From positions 1-64,000 of the forward strand of contig UQFS01000020.1 in NCBI GenBank assembly GCA_900540375.1: a stretch of 64,000 nt of DNA, in the 5' to 3' direction. The translations under genes were made by a program, and so were the position numbers. Of this stretch, positions 50,197 to 58,411 are shown in pieces (within the stretch, counting starts at the first letter, position 1; each line of letters opens with the position of its first letter). Under the pieces are notes generated by a model that had not been told where the DNA came from, did no database searches, and was given only the letters and a program-made list of their open reading frames with translations. Source of the DNA: an uncultured Prevotella sp. (GTDB lineage: Bacteria; Bacteroidota; Bacteroidia; Bacteroidales; Bacteroidaceae).

Positions 50197-51027
50197 TTAT
50201 TTTTCTATATATTCTCCGATTATCTTGATGTTGCGTGTCAGCGGTGTGATCGCGTCTACAGCTTGTCGATAGCGTACGAGATCATCATAGGTGACATCTA
50301 CGTAGAAAAGATATTCCCACTCTTTACCAATGATCGGAAGTGACTGGATCTTGGTCAGGTTGATGTCATAAAAACTCAGGATGGTCAGCACTTTAGAGAG
50401 AGAACCTTCTGAGTGGGGAAGAGAAAAGACGAGACTGGCTTTGTTGACAGCGTTGACGGGTCTCAGGAAGTCGGCTTTCTGTGGTGCGCAGACGACGAGG
50501 AAGCGTGTGAAATTGTGTTTGTTGTCCTCGATATGGTCTTCCAACACCTTCAATCCATATAGTTCAGCGGCGTGGGCGTGGCAGATAGCGGCCCATCCGA
50601 GACAGTTGTGGTTCTTGATGTATTCAGCACTACCGGCAGTGTCATCTGCTTCTACTGCTTTGAGGTCGGGATGATTTGACAGCCATTGCCGACACTGCAT
50701 CAGCGCCACAGGATGAGAGTGTACCTCCGAAACGGTAGTCCAGTCGTCTTCCGGTAGGCAACAGATGCTATGCGTGATATGCAACCGGTGCTCTCCGACA
50801 ATGGTTGCTCTGCTGTCGCGTAGCAATTCATAGTTGTGGAGCAAGGATCCGGCAATCGTGTTTTCGATAGCCACCAATCCGATAACAGTAGGGTCACGCT
50901 TGATATTCTCGAACACTTGCTCGAAAGTATCGCAGCAGATGAGCTGAATCTGTTCCCCCTCGAAATATTCATGGGCAGCGATATCATGGAAAGATCCTAC
51001 GCGTCCTTGTATTGCTATTCTCTTCAT
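50197..51027 (-). CDS. pheA: Prephenate dehydratase with ACT domain
   Basis: Converts prephenate to phenylpyruvate. 276 residues: catalytic domain ~1-185 (IQGRVGSFHDIAAHEYF, VGLVAIENTIAGSLLHNY, NFTRFLVVC with the conserved TRF) and a C-terminal ACT domain (~195-270). In the ACT domain the usual GALV and ESRP phenylalanine-binding motifs read GSLS and QSLP. First structural gene of the operon; its start lies 48 bases after the attenuator U run. Confidence 0.94.
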   Translation of the reverse strand: MKRIAIQGRVGSFHDIAAHEYFEGEQIQLICCDTFEQVFENIKRDPTVIGLVAIENTIAGSLLHNYELLRDSRATIVGEHRLHITHSICCLPEDDWTTVSEVHSHPVALMQCRQWLSNHPDLKAVEADDTAGSAEYIKNHNCLGWAAICHAHAAELYGLKVLEDHIEDNKHNFTRFLVVCAPQKADFLRPVNAVNKASLVFSLPHSEGSLSKVLTILSFYDINLTKIQSLPIIGKEWEYLFYVDVTYDDLVRYRQAVDAITPLTRNIKIIGEYIEK

Positions 51028-51074
51028 CGATCTGTTCTTTGTCTGTTCTTATATTGTTTTCAAGGTTATGTTAC

Positions 51075-51107
51075 AAAAAATCCCACCTCATAGGATATGA
51101 AGCGGGA
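51075..51107 (-). terminator. Attenuator terminator in the aromatic operon leader
   Basis: On the minus strand TCCCGCTTCATA (51107-51096) pairs with TATGAGGTGGGA (51092-51081), 12 bp with two G-U pairs and a 3-base loop. TTTTTT (51080-51075) follows. It lies in front of pheA, so it must be bypassed for operon expression. Confidence 0.88.
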
Positions 51108-51175
51108 CCTTGTATACAAAACCTGTTTGGTTATTGTCAGTCTTAAGTTGAAATCTACACGCAACTTCCCGCTTC
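51099..51175 (-). promoter_or_regulatory. Antiterminator pairing of the aromatic leader
   Basis: GAAGCGGGA (51175-51167, inside the last codons of the leader peptide) is exactly complementary to TCCCGCTTC (51107-51099), which is the 5' arm of the terminator. The two structures exclude each other. The upstream arm would be covered by a ribosome reaching the leader stop codon and free when the ribosome stalls on the Tyr/Phe codons. Confidence 0.82.
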
Positions 51176-51229
51176 GCATTTCCATGCAAAGTAAAAATAA
51201 TAATAACGGAAAGATGCAAATGACTTCAT
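51155..51229 (-). CDS. Phe/Tyr-rich leader peptide of the aromatic operon
   Basis: 24-codon ORF (ATG at 51229, TAG at 51155-51157) too short for standard gene finders. It starts MKSFASF and continues RYYYFYFAWKC, so 8 of 24 residues are Phe or Tyr, with six consecutive Tyr/Phe codons (residues 9-14). It lies about 33 bases after a consensus promoter and 48 bases before a terminator hairpin, in front of the genes that make Phe and Tyr. This is the layout of a pheL-type attenuation peptide. No Shine-Dalgarno is visible, as is normal in this phylum. Confidence 0.85.
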   Translation of the reverse strand: MKSFASFRYYYFYFAWKCEAGSCV

Positions 51230-51262
51230 AATGTTATTGAATGTTATTGTTTTATTTTTGTG

Positions 51263-51294
51263 CAAAAGTATAACAATTATCTGATATACACAAA
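51263..51294 (-). promoter_or_regulatory. Promoter of the aromatic amino acid operon
   Basis: Minus strand TTTG (51294-51291) and TACTTTTG (51270-51263), spaced 20 bases: full Bacteroidetes consensus. It gives a leader of about 230 bases before pheA. Confidence 0.82.
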
Positions 51295-51336
51295 CATTTC
51301 CTTAGAAAAATTGCGAAACAGATAAAAAATTAGTAT

Positions 51337-51606
51337 CTAATCGAGTTGGAAGTGGCCATTTGCGAGTTTAGGATTGATGCGCAGCACAGCTTCAGCGTCT
51401 TCTTCCGCTCCTCGCTTGTCACCCATTTGTAGGAGCAGGGCACCACGCAGACGGTGGGCTTCCTCAGTTTCTGTTTCCGGGGCTTGGGCAATATATTGGC
51501 TGAGCAATGCCACGGCAACGACTTTGTTGCCTTGAGCAGCCATTGCTTTTGCCTGGCCTAACAATGCTATAGACTTTTCAGATGTTGAAGATGGATTCTT
51601 TTCCAT
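51337..51606 (-). CDS. Small TPR-like protein
   Basis: 89 residues, no signal peptide. Two helical pairs resemble TPR units (AMAAQGNKVVAVALLSQYIAQAPETETEEAHRLRG in parts, LLLQMGDKRGAEEDAEAVLRINPKL). Probably a cytoplasmic protein-interaction module. It has a promoter element at 51658-51665 and lies upstream of the aromatic operon promoter on the same strand, without an obvious terminator between. Confidence 0.7.
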   Translation of the reverse strand: MEKNPSSTSEKSIALLGQAKAMAAQGNKVVAVALLSQYIAQAPETETEEAHRLRGALLLQMGDKRGAEEDAEAVLRINPKLANGHFQLD

Positions 51607-51657
51607 AATATCGTCATTCCTTTATATGAGTCGTTATTCCTTCATATTAATGATATG

Positions 51658-51665
51658 CAAAGATA
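51658..51665 (-). promoter_or_regulatory. Promoter -7 element of the small TPR-like gene
   Basis: Minus strand TATCTTTG (51665-51658); no clear -33 element. About 52 bases before the start codon. Confidence 0.5.
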
Positions 51666-51791
51666 ATAAGATTCAATCTCTTTGCCTCATGATCTCTTTA
51701 AAAATGGAATGACGATTGAAGCATTTATGTATTTTTAATCAAAACAACCCTAAAAATGATGAAGCGACAGAGCGGGCATTTGATCTTTTCT

Positions 51792-51799
51792 TATCTTTG
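51792..51799 (+). promoter_or_regulatory. Promoter -7 element of the outer-membrane-like gene
   Basis: TATCTTTG matches TAnnTTTG; no TTTG at the expected -33 spacing. It lies 72 bases before the chosen start. Confidence 0.5.
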
Positions 51800-51870
51800 T
51801 AGAGAAATACAGCCAGGACGAATCATCTTTGCAGGATAAGCATAAGGGTGATGAGAAGTCTTTGCTGGAA

Positions 51871-52584
51871 ATGGTTAAAGAGATGATGAACACAAGTAAC
51901 TATATATTGATGGGCTTGTTGCTGTTAAGTACAGGCATCTGTGCCCAGTCACATAATGACTCCATCCCGAAGTCTGCTCAAAGTATAAAGAGCAAGGCAC
52001 CGCTTTACACAGAAGCGGTGCCCAATGAGGTGTGGAGTGACGGCAATAGTCTCCATGCAGGGCTCAACGCCAGCATGGACTTGAGTGCTTACACTACTTT
52101 CGGTGGTCGGCGTCATCACAGTGGCTTTGCCCAGACTGCTAATGTAGCATATGCGACACCCCTCGGAAAGAAAGGAAGTCTTGTCGTCGGTGGCAATCTC
52201 AGCCACGTCAATGAGGGATCAAATAATTATGTGACAGGTTCGGTTTATGCCGAGTTAGGTTATCGGTTCAATGATCAATGGTCGGCTACCATCTATGGTC
52301 AGAAGTCGATAGGCTCGAATGGCTTCTATCCTTACTCTTATTATGGATATCCTTCATTAGCTTATCAGGGCATGATGAGTTCATACGGCTTCGATCCTTA
52401 TGGCTATGGTGTCGGTTCCGGCTATTATGGTAATGTTGACAGGGTAGGGGCTTCTGTGCAGTGGAGACCATCACCGTCGTTCTCATTACAACTGTCAGTA
52501 GAGAAAGACTGGTACCACGATCCTTATAAAGACAGTGCCTTTGGTCCTCATAAATATGACTATCCTTTACCGAAGGTGCAGTGA
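51871..52584 (+). CDS. Probable outer-membrane beta-barrel protein
   Basis: 237 residues from the ATG at 51871; ATGs at 51883 and 51886 give a shorter signal peptide (MNTSNYILMGLLLLSTGICA) and are equally plausible. The mature part has alternating beta strands (SLVVGGNLSHV, GSVYAELGYRFNDQWSATIYG, RVGASVQWRPSPSFSLQLSVE) and a Tyr/Gly/Ser-rich loop (about 155-190). The pattern suggests a small beta barrel; family not recognised. It faces the ppiD-like gene across a shared terminator. Confidence 0.7.
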   Translation: MVKEMMNTSNYILMGLLLLSTGICAQSHNDSIPKSAQSIKSKAPLYTEAVPNEVWSDGNSLHAGLNASMDLSAYTTFGGRRHHSGFAQTANVAYATPLGKKGSLVVGGNLSHVNEGSNNYVTGSVYAELGYRFNDQWSATIYGQKSIGSNGFYPYSYYGYPSLAYQGMMSSYGFDPYGYGVGSGYYGNVDRVGASVQWRPSPSFSLQLSVEKDWYHDPYKDSAFGPHKYDYPLPKVQ

Positions 52585-52640
52585 GATCGCATTGAAATTG
52601 AGATACTCGTAAATAACAATACTTGCCAAACGAAAATAAA

Positions 52641-52680
52641 AAAACAGGGAAAAGACACATTGGTCTTTTCCCTGTTTTCT
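52641..52680. terminator. Bidirectional terminator
   Basis: Perfect 16-bp stem AAAACAGGGAAAAGAC (52641-52656) / GTCTTTTCCCTGTTTT (52663-52678), T-rich after both ends. It serves the two convergent genes. Confidence 0.92.
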
Positions 52681-52704
52681 TTATATATGCTCTACAACTC
52701 TTGT

Positions 52705-54852
52705 TTAGAAGAAAAGGTAGCGGTTGTCGACAACCTTAGCCTTGACATAGAGTTCGTTCATGAAGTTGCCGGCATTCTGCATAGAGCGCTGACGGAGCTT
52801 CATCTCTTCCTGAGCCTCATTGAACTTCAGTGCGTTCTTCTTTCGGCTGACGACTTGGAACTGATAGACGCCGGCCAGACCCTTAACAGGATGGCTGCTG
52901 AAAGCACCGGGCTTTGTAGCGTAGACGGCACCACTCAGAGCTGGCTCGCTACCACCGGTAGACTGAACGAAGACAGGAGCGGCGAAAGTTACTTGGTTGA
53001 CAGTAGAGATGATAGCACCCTTAGCCTTGGCAACGTTGATGCTGTTGGCACCCTTAGCTTTGGCGATGAGCATCTCGGCTTTCTTGTCACGCATTACCTC
53101 CTGCTTGATCATCTCCTTCACCTGAGGATCGCTCAGGTCGCGGTAGCCAATCGGATGGATCTTTTCGCAGACAACGAGCAGCAGGTTGTTGCCATTGTCA
53201 CCACACTCATACATCGGAGAAACCTCACCCTCTTTGGCAGCGAAGAGCCATTTCATAGCGTCACGGGTAGATCTGATACCTGCAAGATTGTACTGGCTTG
53301 TGGTCACATCCTTAGCCTCCTGAATAGAATAGCCGTTGCGAGCAGCGTTCTTCACGATGCCGGATGGAGTCTGGTTAGCACTGACGAAGGTGCTGAACTT
53401 ATTATAGACGTTGCTACGTGTGGTATTGGAGTAGTCGATCGGCTTCTTGATGACAGCAGCCGTGTACTTCTCCACCATATTCTTGCGGTCCAGAACCTGG
53501 ATGATCAGGTTGCCCTGAGTCAGCTGAACGTTCTTCAGCTCGTTGACGTTAGATGTGAGCAGTGTGTTGAGGTAGTTCTTCGAGTCGTTGTCCATCGATG
53601 TAGAGTACTCATACATCTTGGTGGTGAGCCACTGCTCTTTGCCTTCTTGATTATATTTCTTGGCAATAGCGGCGAAGTCAGCACCGGTCTTCAGAGCGTT
53701 GTAGACAGAGTCAGCAGTCTTATGAGCCTCGTCGGGAGTAGTGCCAGCGATCTGGATAGCGCGGAACTGTACAGAGTCGGGGAGCTCCTGCTTAGCAACG
53801 AGCTTGACGATATTGAAAGTGTTGTCTTGTTTGTTCTCAACCGGGCCTAAAGTCTGACCGACAGACATAGAGTCGAGCTTGTCAGCGATATCTGTTGGGA
53901 AAGCCTCTTTGCCTACAGGAATCCCCATGTAGGGAACAGAAGAAGTGCTCTTGCGCACGATCTCAGAAGGATCAGTGGCAGACTGCAACTGGCCAGCCCA
54001 ACTCTTGAACTGCTTCAGCAGTGCAGCGCGGTCTGCGGGAGAGGCAGAGATCCGGACATCAACATACTTGATGTCGCGGCTCTCGACATACTGACGGAAA
54101 CGAGCCTTCAGCTCATCGTATTTAGCCTGCAGGTCAGCGTCAGAGATGTTTACCTTAGAATCTTGGATGCTGGAGTAGGGATAAGAAGCCAACTGGATTT
54201 GGCTCTCCTGGCTCTCCTCATTGAAGGCCATCTTTGCCTCAACAGGATTAGACAGCAAGCAGTGAGCGAGCAGTCCGTTGTACTTCTGAATGAGCAGCTG
54301 CTGACGGAGGCTCTTCTCGATGTAAGTCCAGTATTTGTAGATGGCATCCATCTGCTCAGCCATCTGCGGATTCTGCTGCTGAGCCTGAGCCTGCTTATAC
54401 TGAGCGAGGAACTGCTTGAGTTGGTTGGCATCAAAGCGACCGGTCTGCTGATTGACGAAAGGCGTAGAGAGGAGCATCTGATTGGTACCCTCGTTGAGCA
54501 CATTCTGCATCTCTTGGTCTGTTACGGTCATACCCAGTTTGTCGCACTCGTTCTCGATGAGGCGATACTGCACGAAGTTGTTCCAAACTTGATCACGAAG
54601 TTGGTTGAGCTGGTCATCGTTGAGATTGTCCTGACCCATGAACTTCATAGCCTGCTGGGCTTCGTCCACTTGCTTGGCAAAGTTCTCGTAATTGATTTTG
54701 TCTCCTAACACCTCACCGATTTGCTGGCGCTCATTGTTGCGAGATGACTCGCAAGAACGGAAGGCCTCTTCGGCGATGAAAGCGAAAAGGCCGAAACCGA
54801 TGATGGCGATCAGCGCGACACTTCTGCTTCTAATTTTTCCTAATGCTGCCAT
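52705..54852 (-). CDS. PpiD/SurA-like membrane-anchored peptidyl-prolyl isomerase
   Basis: Periplasmic chaperone and foldase for envelope proteins. 715 residues: a short cytoplasmic start, one membrane anchor (VALIAIIGFGLFAFIAEEAF), an N-terminal SurA-type helical region (about 45-250, with VQYRLIENECDKLGM) and parvulin-like regions (about 345-450 and 560-660). The E. coli PpiD is 623 residues; Bacteroidetes versions are longer. Own -7 element at 54921. Downstream of the CNNM/CBS gene in the same direction. Confidence 0.87.
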   Translation of the reverse strand: MAALGKIRSRSVALIAIIGFGLFAFIAEEAFRSCESSRNNERQQIGEVLGDKINYENFAKQVDEAQQAMKFMGQDNLNDDQLNQLRDQVWNNFVQYRLIENECDKLGMTVTDQEMQNVLNEGTNQMLLSTPFVNQQTGRFDANQLKQFLAQYKQAQAQQQNPQMAEQMDAIYKYWTYIEKSLRQQLLIQKYNGLLAHCLLSNPVEAKMAFNEESQESQIQLASYPYSSIQDSKVNISDADLQAKYDELKARFRQYVESRDIKYVDVRISASPADRAALLKQFKSWAGQLQSATDPSEIVRKSTSSVPYMGIPVGKEAFPTDIADKLDSMSVGQTLGPVENKQDNTFNIVKLVAKQELPDSVQFRAIQIAGTTPDEAHKTADSVYNALKTGADFAAIAKKYNQEGKEQWLTTKMYEYSTSMDNDSKNYLNTLLTSNVNELKNVQLTQGNLIIQVLDRKNMVEKYTAAVIKKPIDYSNTTRSNVYNKFSTFVSANQTPSGIVKNAARNGYSIQEAKDVTTSQYNLAGIRSTRDAMKWLFAAKEGEVSPMYECGDNGNNLLLVVCEKIHPIGYRDLSDPQVKEMIKQEVMRDKKAEMLIAKAKGANSINVAKAKGAIISTVNQVTFAAPVFVQSTGGSEPALSGAVYATKPGAFSSHPVKGLAGVYQFQVVSRKKNALKFNEAQEEMKLRQRSMQNAGNFMNELYVKAKVVDNRYLFF

Positions 54853-54920
54853 TTTGTTTTGATAATTGTATTTTTTGTTTATTGATTTTCTACGTTAAAG
54901 CAAACTCTTTTAAAAGCGTA

Positions 54921-54928
54921 CAAATTTA
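54921..54928 (-). promoter_or_regulatory. Promoter -7 element of the ppiD-like gene
   Basis: Minus strand TAAATTTG fits TAnnTTTG about 70 bases before the start; the nearest TTTG upstream is only 12 bases away, so the -33 element is unclear. Confidence 0.45.
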
Positions 54929-54985
54929 CTAAATAAATAGCAAACGAGGGAATGATTTATAGAAAAAAACGTCAGAGATGCTTAT

Positions 54986-56257
54986 TTATTCGTTAATATG
55001 CAATCTGACGAGTTCTATTTTCGTCATTGTGCTTTTAATGATTTTAAATTCGAACTTGCCTATCTTGATGATTTCGTTGAGTTTGGGGAAGCTTTGGTAT
55101 TCATGGAGGATAAGTCCACCAATTGTCATATATTCGTCACTCTCGGGCAATTCCAATCCAAATTCCTCATTGACCTTGTCGATTTCGAGTCGTGCTGAAA
55201 GCAGATAATCGTGCTCATCAATCTTCTTAGCGATGTAGTGGTCTGTGTCGTGTTCATCTTCAATGTCACCGAAGATTTCCTCCACGATATCCTCCAACGA
55301 CACCAATCCGCTGGTACCTCCAAACTCGTCGATGACCACACCGAGGCTCTTCTTCTGTTGCAGGAAGATGCGCATCAGCTTCTGTGCCAGCATAGTCTCC
55401 GGCACAAAGGGCAGGGTGCGGATATGATCCTGCCAGCGTTTGGGATCACGAAACATCTCGTGGCTGTGGATATATCCCACGATATGGTCGATATCCTCGC
55501 AATAAACGATAATCTTGGAGTTTCCACTCTCCACGAACTTCTGTTTCAACTCCTCCAGGCTGCACGTCTCCATGTTGACTGCATTGATCTCGGTGCGTGG
55601 GATCATGCAGTCGCGCACTTTCAAGTCGGGGAAGTCGAGTGCGTTTTGGAAGATCTTCACCTCGTCGTCGACAGCGTCTTCGTTGGGTGCGTTGTCAATG
55701 GATGTGTGGATGAGGTAGTCGAGGTCCACCTTGGTGAATCCTTCATCGCCCTCTTCCTTCGGCATACGTACGCCAAAGAGTCGTAAGATGCCCTTGGAGA
55801 GAAAGGTAGCAAACTTGCTGATGGGCCAAAGGATGATGTAGAAAACATATGCGATGGGGGAGAACACCGTCAGCATGGTGTTGGGGATGCTCTTGAACAG
55901 CGATTTGGGGAGAAACTCTCCCGTGAAGAGCATGATGAGCGTTGAGAGGATGGTATCAGCGGGTACTGTGAAGCCTGCGCTGCACCCTCGAAAGATGGTG
56001 TTGTCGAAGAGTTGGGCTATCAAGATGCCGTAGATGACTAAGACCACGTTGTTGCCCACAAGCATAGTAGAGACGAAACCGTTGGGATGGCGATAAAAGA
56101 AGGAGATGATATGTTGGGATAATCCATTCTTATTCTTATCCATCTCAGCCAGCATGCGGTTGCTTGAGACAAATGCGATCTCCATTCCTGAAAAGAATGC
56201 ACTGAGCACCATCGTGCACAATATCTCTAAGATAAGTGGTATATCTACTTGCTGCAC
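54986..56257 (-). CDS. CNNM/CBS/CorC membrane protein (hemolysin-like)
   Basis: 423 residues. CNNM membrane domain (ILEILCTMVLSAFFSGMEIAFVSSNRM and further helices to about 160), two CBS domains with MIPRTEINAVNME and VVIDEFGGTSGLVSLEDIVEE, and a C-terminal CorC/HlyC domain. Predicted divalent-cation (Mg) transporter or regulator; the hemolysin label is historical. Distant relative of the GldE-like protein at 20800. Lies 41 bases after lptC and is probably cotranscribed with it. Confidence 0.9.
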   Translation of the reverse strand: MQQVDIPLILEILCTMVLSAFFSGMEIAFVSSNRMLAEMDKNKNGLSQHIISFFYRHPNGFVSTMLVGNNVVLVIYGILIAQLFDNTIFRGCSAGFTVPADTILSTLIMLFTGEFLPKSLFKSIPNTMLTVFSPIAYVFYIILWPISKFATFLSKGILRLFGVRMPKEEGDEGFTKVDLDYLIHTSIDNAPNEDAVDDEVKIFQNALDFPDLKVRDCMIPRTEINAVNMETCSLEELKQKFVESGNSKIIVYCEDIDHIVGYIHSHEMFRDPKRWQDHIRTLPFVPETMLAQKLMRIFLQQKKSLGVVIDEFGGTSGLVSLEDIVEEIFGDIEDEHDTDHYIAKKIDEHDYLLSARLEIDKVNEEFGLELPESDEYMTIGGLILHEYQSFPKLNEIIKIGKFEFKIIKSTMTKIELVRLHINE

Positions 56258-56298
56258 AATTATATGATTACAATTATGATATTTTCTGTTTCTCGATG

Positions 56299-56970
56299 TT
56301 ATTGCTTCCCGCCACGTTCTGGCACAGCCTGACTTCTTTGGCCCTTTTGGATGCTGTCCTGCTCGGCGCTGCTTGTGCCAGAGTCGGAGTTTCCACCCTC
56401 AAGATCGCTTTGAGAGAAGGAACCCTTGGTATTGGTGACCATATAGCGGGTCATTTTCTCATCGGAGCGGAAATAAGATCCTTGCAACGTACGGTCGGGA
56501 GTGACGAGACGGGAGAAGACATTGGAATACAGTTCATGTGCGTTTTGATCCCAGAACAGTTCCTGGCTGGTAAAGCGCAGTCCGTCCTTGGTTCTCACAC
56601 GCACTCTTGATCTGAGTTCCCACAACTTTCTTTGACTATAGTAGTAGGCAGTATCGCATTGAATATAGGCCTGCACATGAAACTTCTCGTCAAACTGCTC
56701 CAAGAAGAGTCCTTTCTCAAAGATCCATCTTGGTGGGCGCTTGTTTTCGTTGACCTCCCATTTTTCGGCAACGATACGGTATTTGATCACGCCGGAGTCT
56801 GAGATGAGCGTGTTGACACCCCATGAGGTCATCACGGCGACAGAGTCGCGGGCGCGCACAGCCGGTGCTGTATGCTCCACGGGATCGGTACAAGCAGCGG
56901 AGAGGCACACAAAGAGAAGAATGAGAAGACTATGATGCAGAGATAATTTCATGAGAAAATGCCTATACAT
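56299..56970 (-). CDS. lptC: LPS export protein LptC
   Basis: Links the inner-membrane LPS extractor to the periplasmic bridge. 223 residues from 56970 (ATG at 56952 is an alternative, six residues shorter). The N-terminal hydrophobic segment ends with LSAAC, a possible lipobox. The body matches LptC: SWGVNTLISDSGVIKYRIVAEKWEV, GLFLEQFDEKFHVQAYIQCDTAYYY in parts, LWELRSRVRVRTKDGLRFTSQELFWDQ. The C-terminal tail is Ser/Gln-rich and probably disordered. The upstream beta-barrel gene ends 6 bases before it. Confidence 0.85.
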   Translation of the reverse strand: MYRHFLMKLSLHHSLLILLFVCLSAACTDPVEHTAPAVRARDSVAVMTSWGVNTLISDSGVIKYRIVAEKWEVNENKRPPRWIFEKGLFLEQFDEKFHVQAYIQCDTAYYYSQRKLWELRSRVRVRTKDGLRFTSQELFWDQNAHELYSNVFSRLVTPDRTLQGSYFRSDEKMTRYMVTNTKGSFSQSDLEGGNSDSGTSSAEQDSIQKGQRSQAVPERGGKQ

Positions 56971-56976
56971 CTTGTG

Positions 56977-58284
56977 TTATTGTACTTTCCACTTAGCAAA
57001 CCACTGCTCGTTGAAGGTGATGCCGATGTTGATGCGGAAGGTGTTTGCCGTAATAAGGTTCTTGGCACTGCGCTTGACCCATTGGGCACTGATGTTGAGC
57101 AGCGAACGGTTGTTATATCCATTGACGATAGGGATACCAAAGCCCAATGAGGCGCTGAGCTCTTTTGGCCCCTCCAGGTTGCCTATATAATAATAAGGTG
57201 TAGTATAGCTTACACCGGTGCGGTAGCGGATGCGCTTCAAGAAAGAACGGCCATACTCGTCGGGGCAGATTTGTGTGCCGAGTGTGAACTGATGACGATC
57301 CTTATAATATCCTTTTACCAGCTGATAGTTGATGTTGCCACTATTGTCGGTGACGAGTTCGGGAGTGCTGATTTTCGACCACTGCTGGAGAGAGTAGTCG
57401 GCTCCAATCTTAACCTTGTTATCGTGGTTGAAAGTGAGTCCGGCTCCAAAGGTATTGGGGATCTTCAATTTCAAATCCAATTGTCCTGCGCCGGGATAGA
57501 TAGTGGTGTCAGCCACAGCCGTGACAGAGTTGCTTGAGACGATGGTGGCCTGGGGCTTGCCTTTGATTTCATGTCCCATGCCATAGGTCAAGCCCAGTGT
57601 GAGTTGGTCTTTCTTGTTCAGCGGCAATGTATATTGCAGTCCGGCATCCAGCTTATAGCTTCTCACGTCGGCTGAGTAAGTCTTGGTGAGCGCATTGGCG
57701 GAAGAGTTGCTGTAACTGTTTGTCACTATGCGAGTGTAGTCACCATAAAGATAAGATCCGTTCACACCGATGGAGAAGTCGCGGATAGGCTCCCAGCCAA
57801 AGCCGAGATACACCTGATGCAATCCTCCGTCGCCGTTATAGGAATTGTAGGAATATGTCTTGTTGACATCACCTACCGATGTTGTGGTGGAGTAGGAATA
57901 TCCGATATTGGTATAGGGGAGCAGACCGAAGCTTACGCCGAAATGGCGAAAGAGTCGGAACCCGGCCACCACATACTCAAAGTTTGCATTGTTGGCGTTG
58001 AGTTTTCTGCCACCTTCCTTAAAGTTGGTTTGCTGCAATGAGATACCGGCATCGAAAATAAACGAGAGACTGTCGATAGCCGAATAAGACGCAGGGTTGG
58101 CAGGGGTCACCTGATTGTGCTCCCGGAACCCTAAGGCCAATCCGTTCATACCGCGATTGAAGCCCGTAGACTGGTCAGAAAGTATTCCCAGCCCATATTG
58201 GCTATATGGAGAGTTGGTGCCGCTCTGAGCCCAGCCCGTTGTGGCGAGCATAGCCAAGGTGATGACGGTGAGTTGTTTTTTCAT
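56977..58284 (-). CDS. Outer-membrane beta-barrel protein (FadL/PorV-like)
   Basis: 435 residues from the ATG at 58284, with a signal peptide (MKKQLTVITLAMLATTGWAQ). The open frame extends upstream but carries the promoter element, so that start is rejected. Many amphipathic strands (LDAGLQYTLPLNKKDQLTLGLTYGMG, FGAGLTFNHDNKVKIGADYSLQ in parts) and N-terminal TNSPYSQYGLGIL, as in Bacteroidetes barrel proteins of the FadL/OmpP1 type. The substrate is unknown. First gene of the operon barrel - lptC - CNNM protein. Confidence 0.82.
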   Translation of the reverse strand: MKKQLTVITLAMLATTGWAQSGTNSPYSQYGLGILSDQSTGFNRGMNGLALGFREHNQVTPANPASYSAIDSLSFIFDAGISLQQTNFKEGGRKLNANNANFEYVVAGFRLFRHFGVSFGLLPYTNIGYSYSTTTSVGDVNKTYSYNSYNGDGGLHQVYLGFGWEPIRDFSIGVNGSYLYGDYTRIVTNSYSNSSANALTKTYSADVRSYKLDAGLQYTLPLNKKDQLTLGLTYGMGHEIKGKPQATIVSSNSVTAVADTTIYPGAGQLDLKLKIPNTFGAGLTFNHDNKVKIGADYSLQQWSKISTPELVTDNSGNINYQLVKGYYKDRHQFTLGTQICPDEYGRSFLKRIRYRTGVSYTTPYYYIGNLEGPKELSASLGFGIPIVNGYNNRSLLNISAQWVKRSAKNLITANTFRINIGITFNEQWFAKWKVQ

Positions 58285-58374
58285 TGGTTTACTAACGAAT
58301 ACGTTTATCCTTCTTGGAGCTTCCATCCTTACCACTGTGATCGTAAAACACAGGGTATCTGCGGAAGTCAACTG

Positions 58375-58382
58375 CAAAAGTA
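58375..58382 (-). promoter_or_regulatory. Promoter -7 element of the beta-barrel/lptC operon
   Basis: Minus strand TACTTTTG (58382-58375), 90 bases before the start; divergent from the DUF4105 gene. Confidence 0.55.
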
Positions 58383-58411
58383 TTGAAAAAAATCGAAATT
58401 AACGCACGAAA

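Noticed and set aside
51060..51185. Alternative longer leader ORF starting at 51185 and reading through the terminator
   Set aside because: It would start inside the other leader ORF, spans the terminator hairpin and has no Phe/Tyr run positioned to control the pairing.
51187..51194. Promoter-like TTACTTTG on the minus strand inside the aromatic leader
   Set aside because: It is made by the Tyr-Phe codons of the leader peptide, lacks the TA start, and a better full promoter lies at 51263-51294 upstream of the leader ORF.
52660..53850. 396-codon plus-strand frame
   Set aside because: Antisense shadow of the ppiD-like gene, Leu/Val-rich, no motifs.
57181..57203. Another ATAATAAGGTGTA copy
   Set aside because: It is coding sequence for Tyr/Thr/Pro residues of the beta-barrel protein, so selection on protein explains it.
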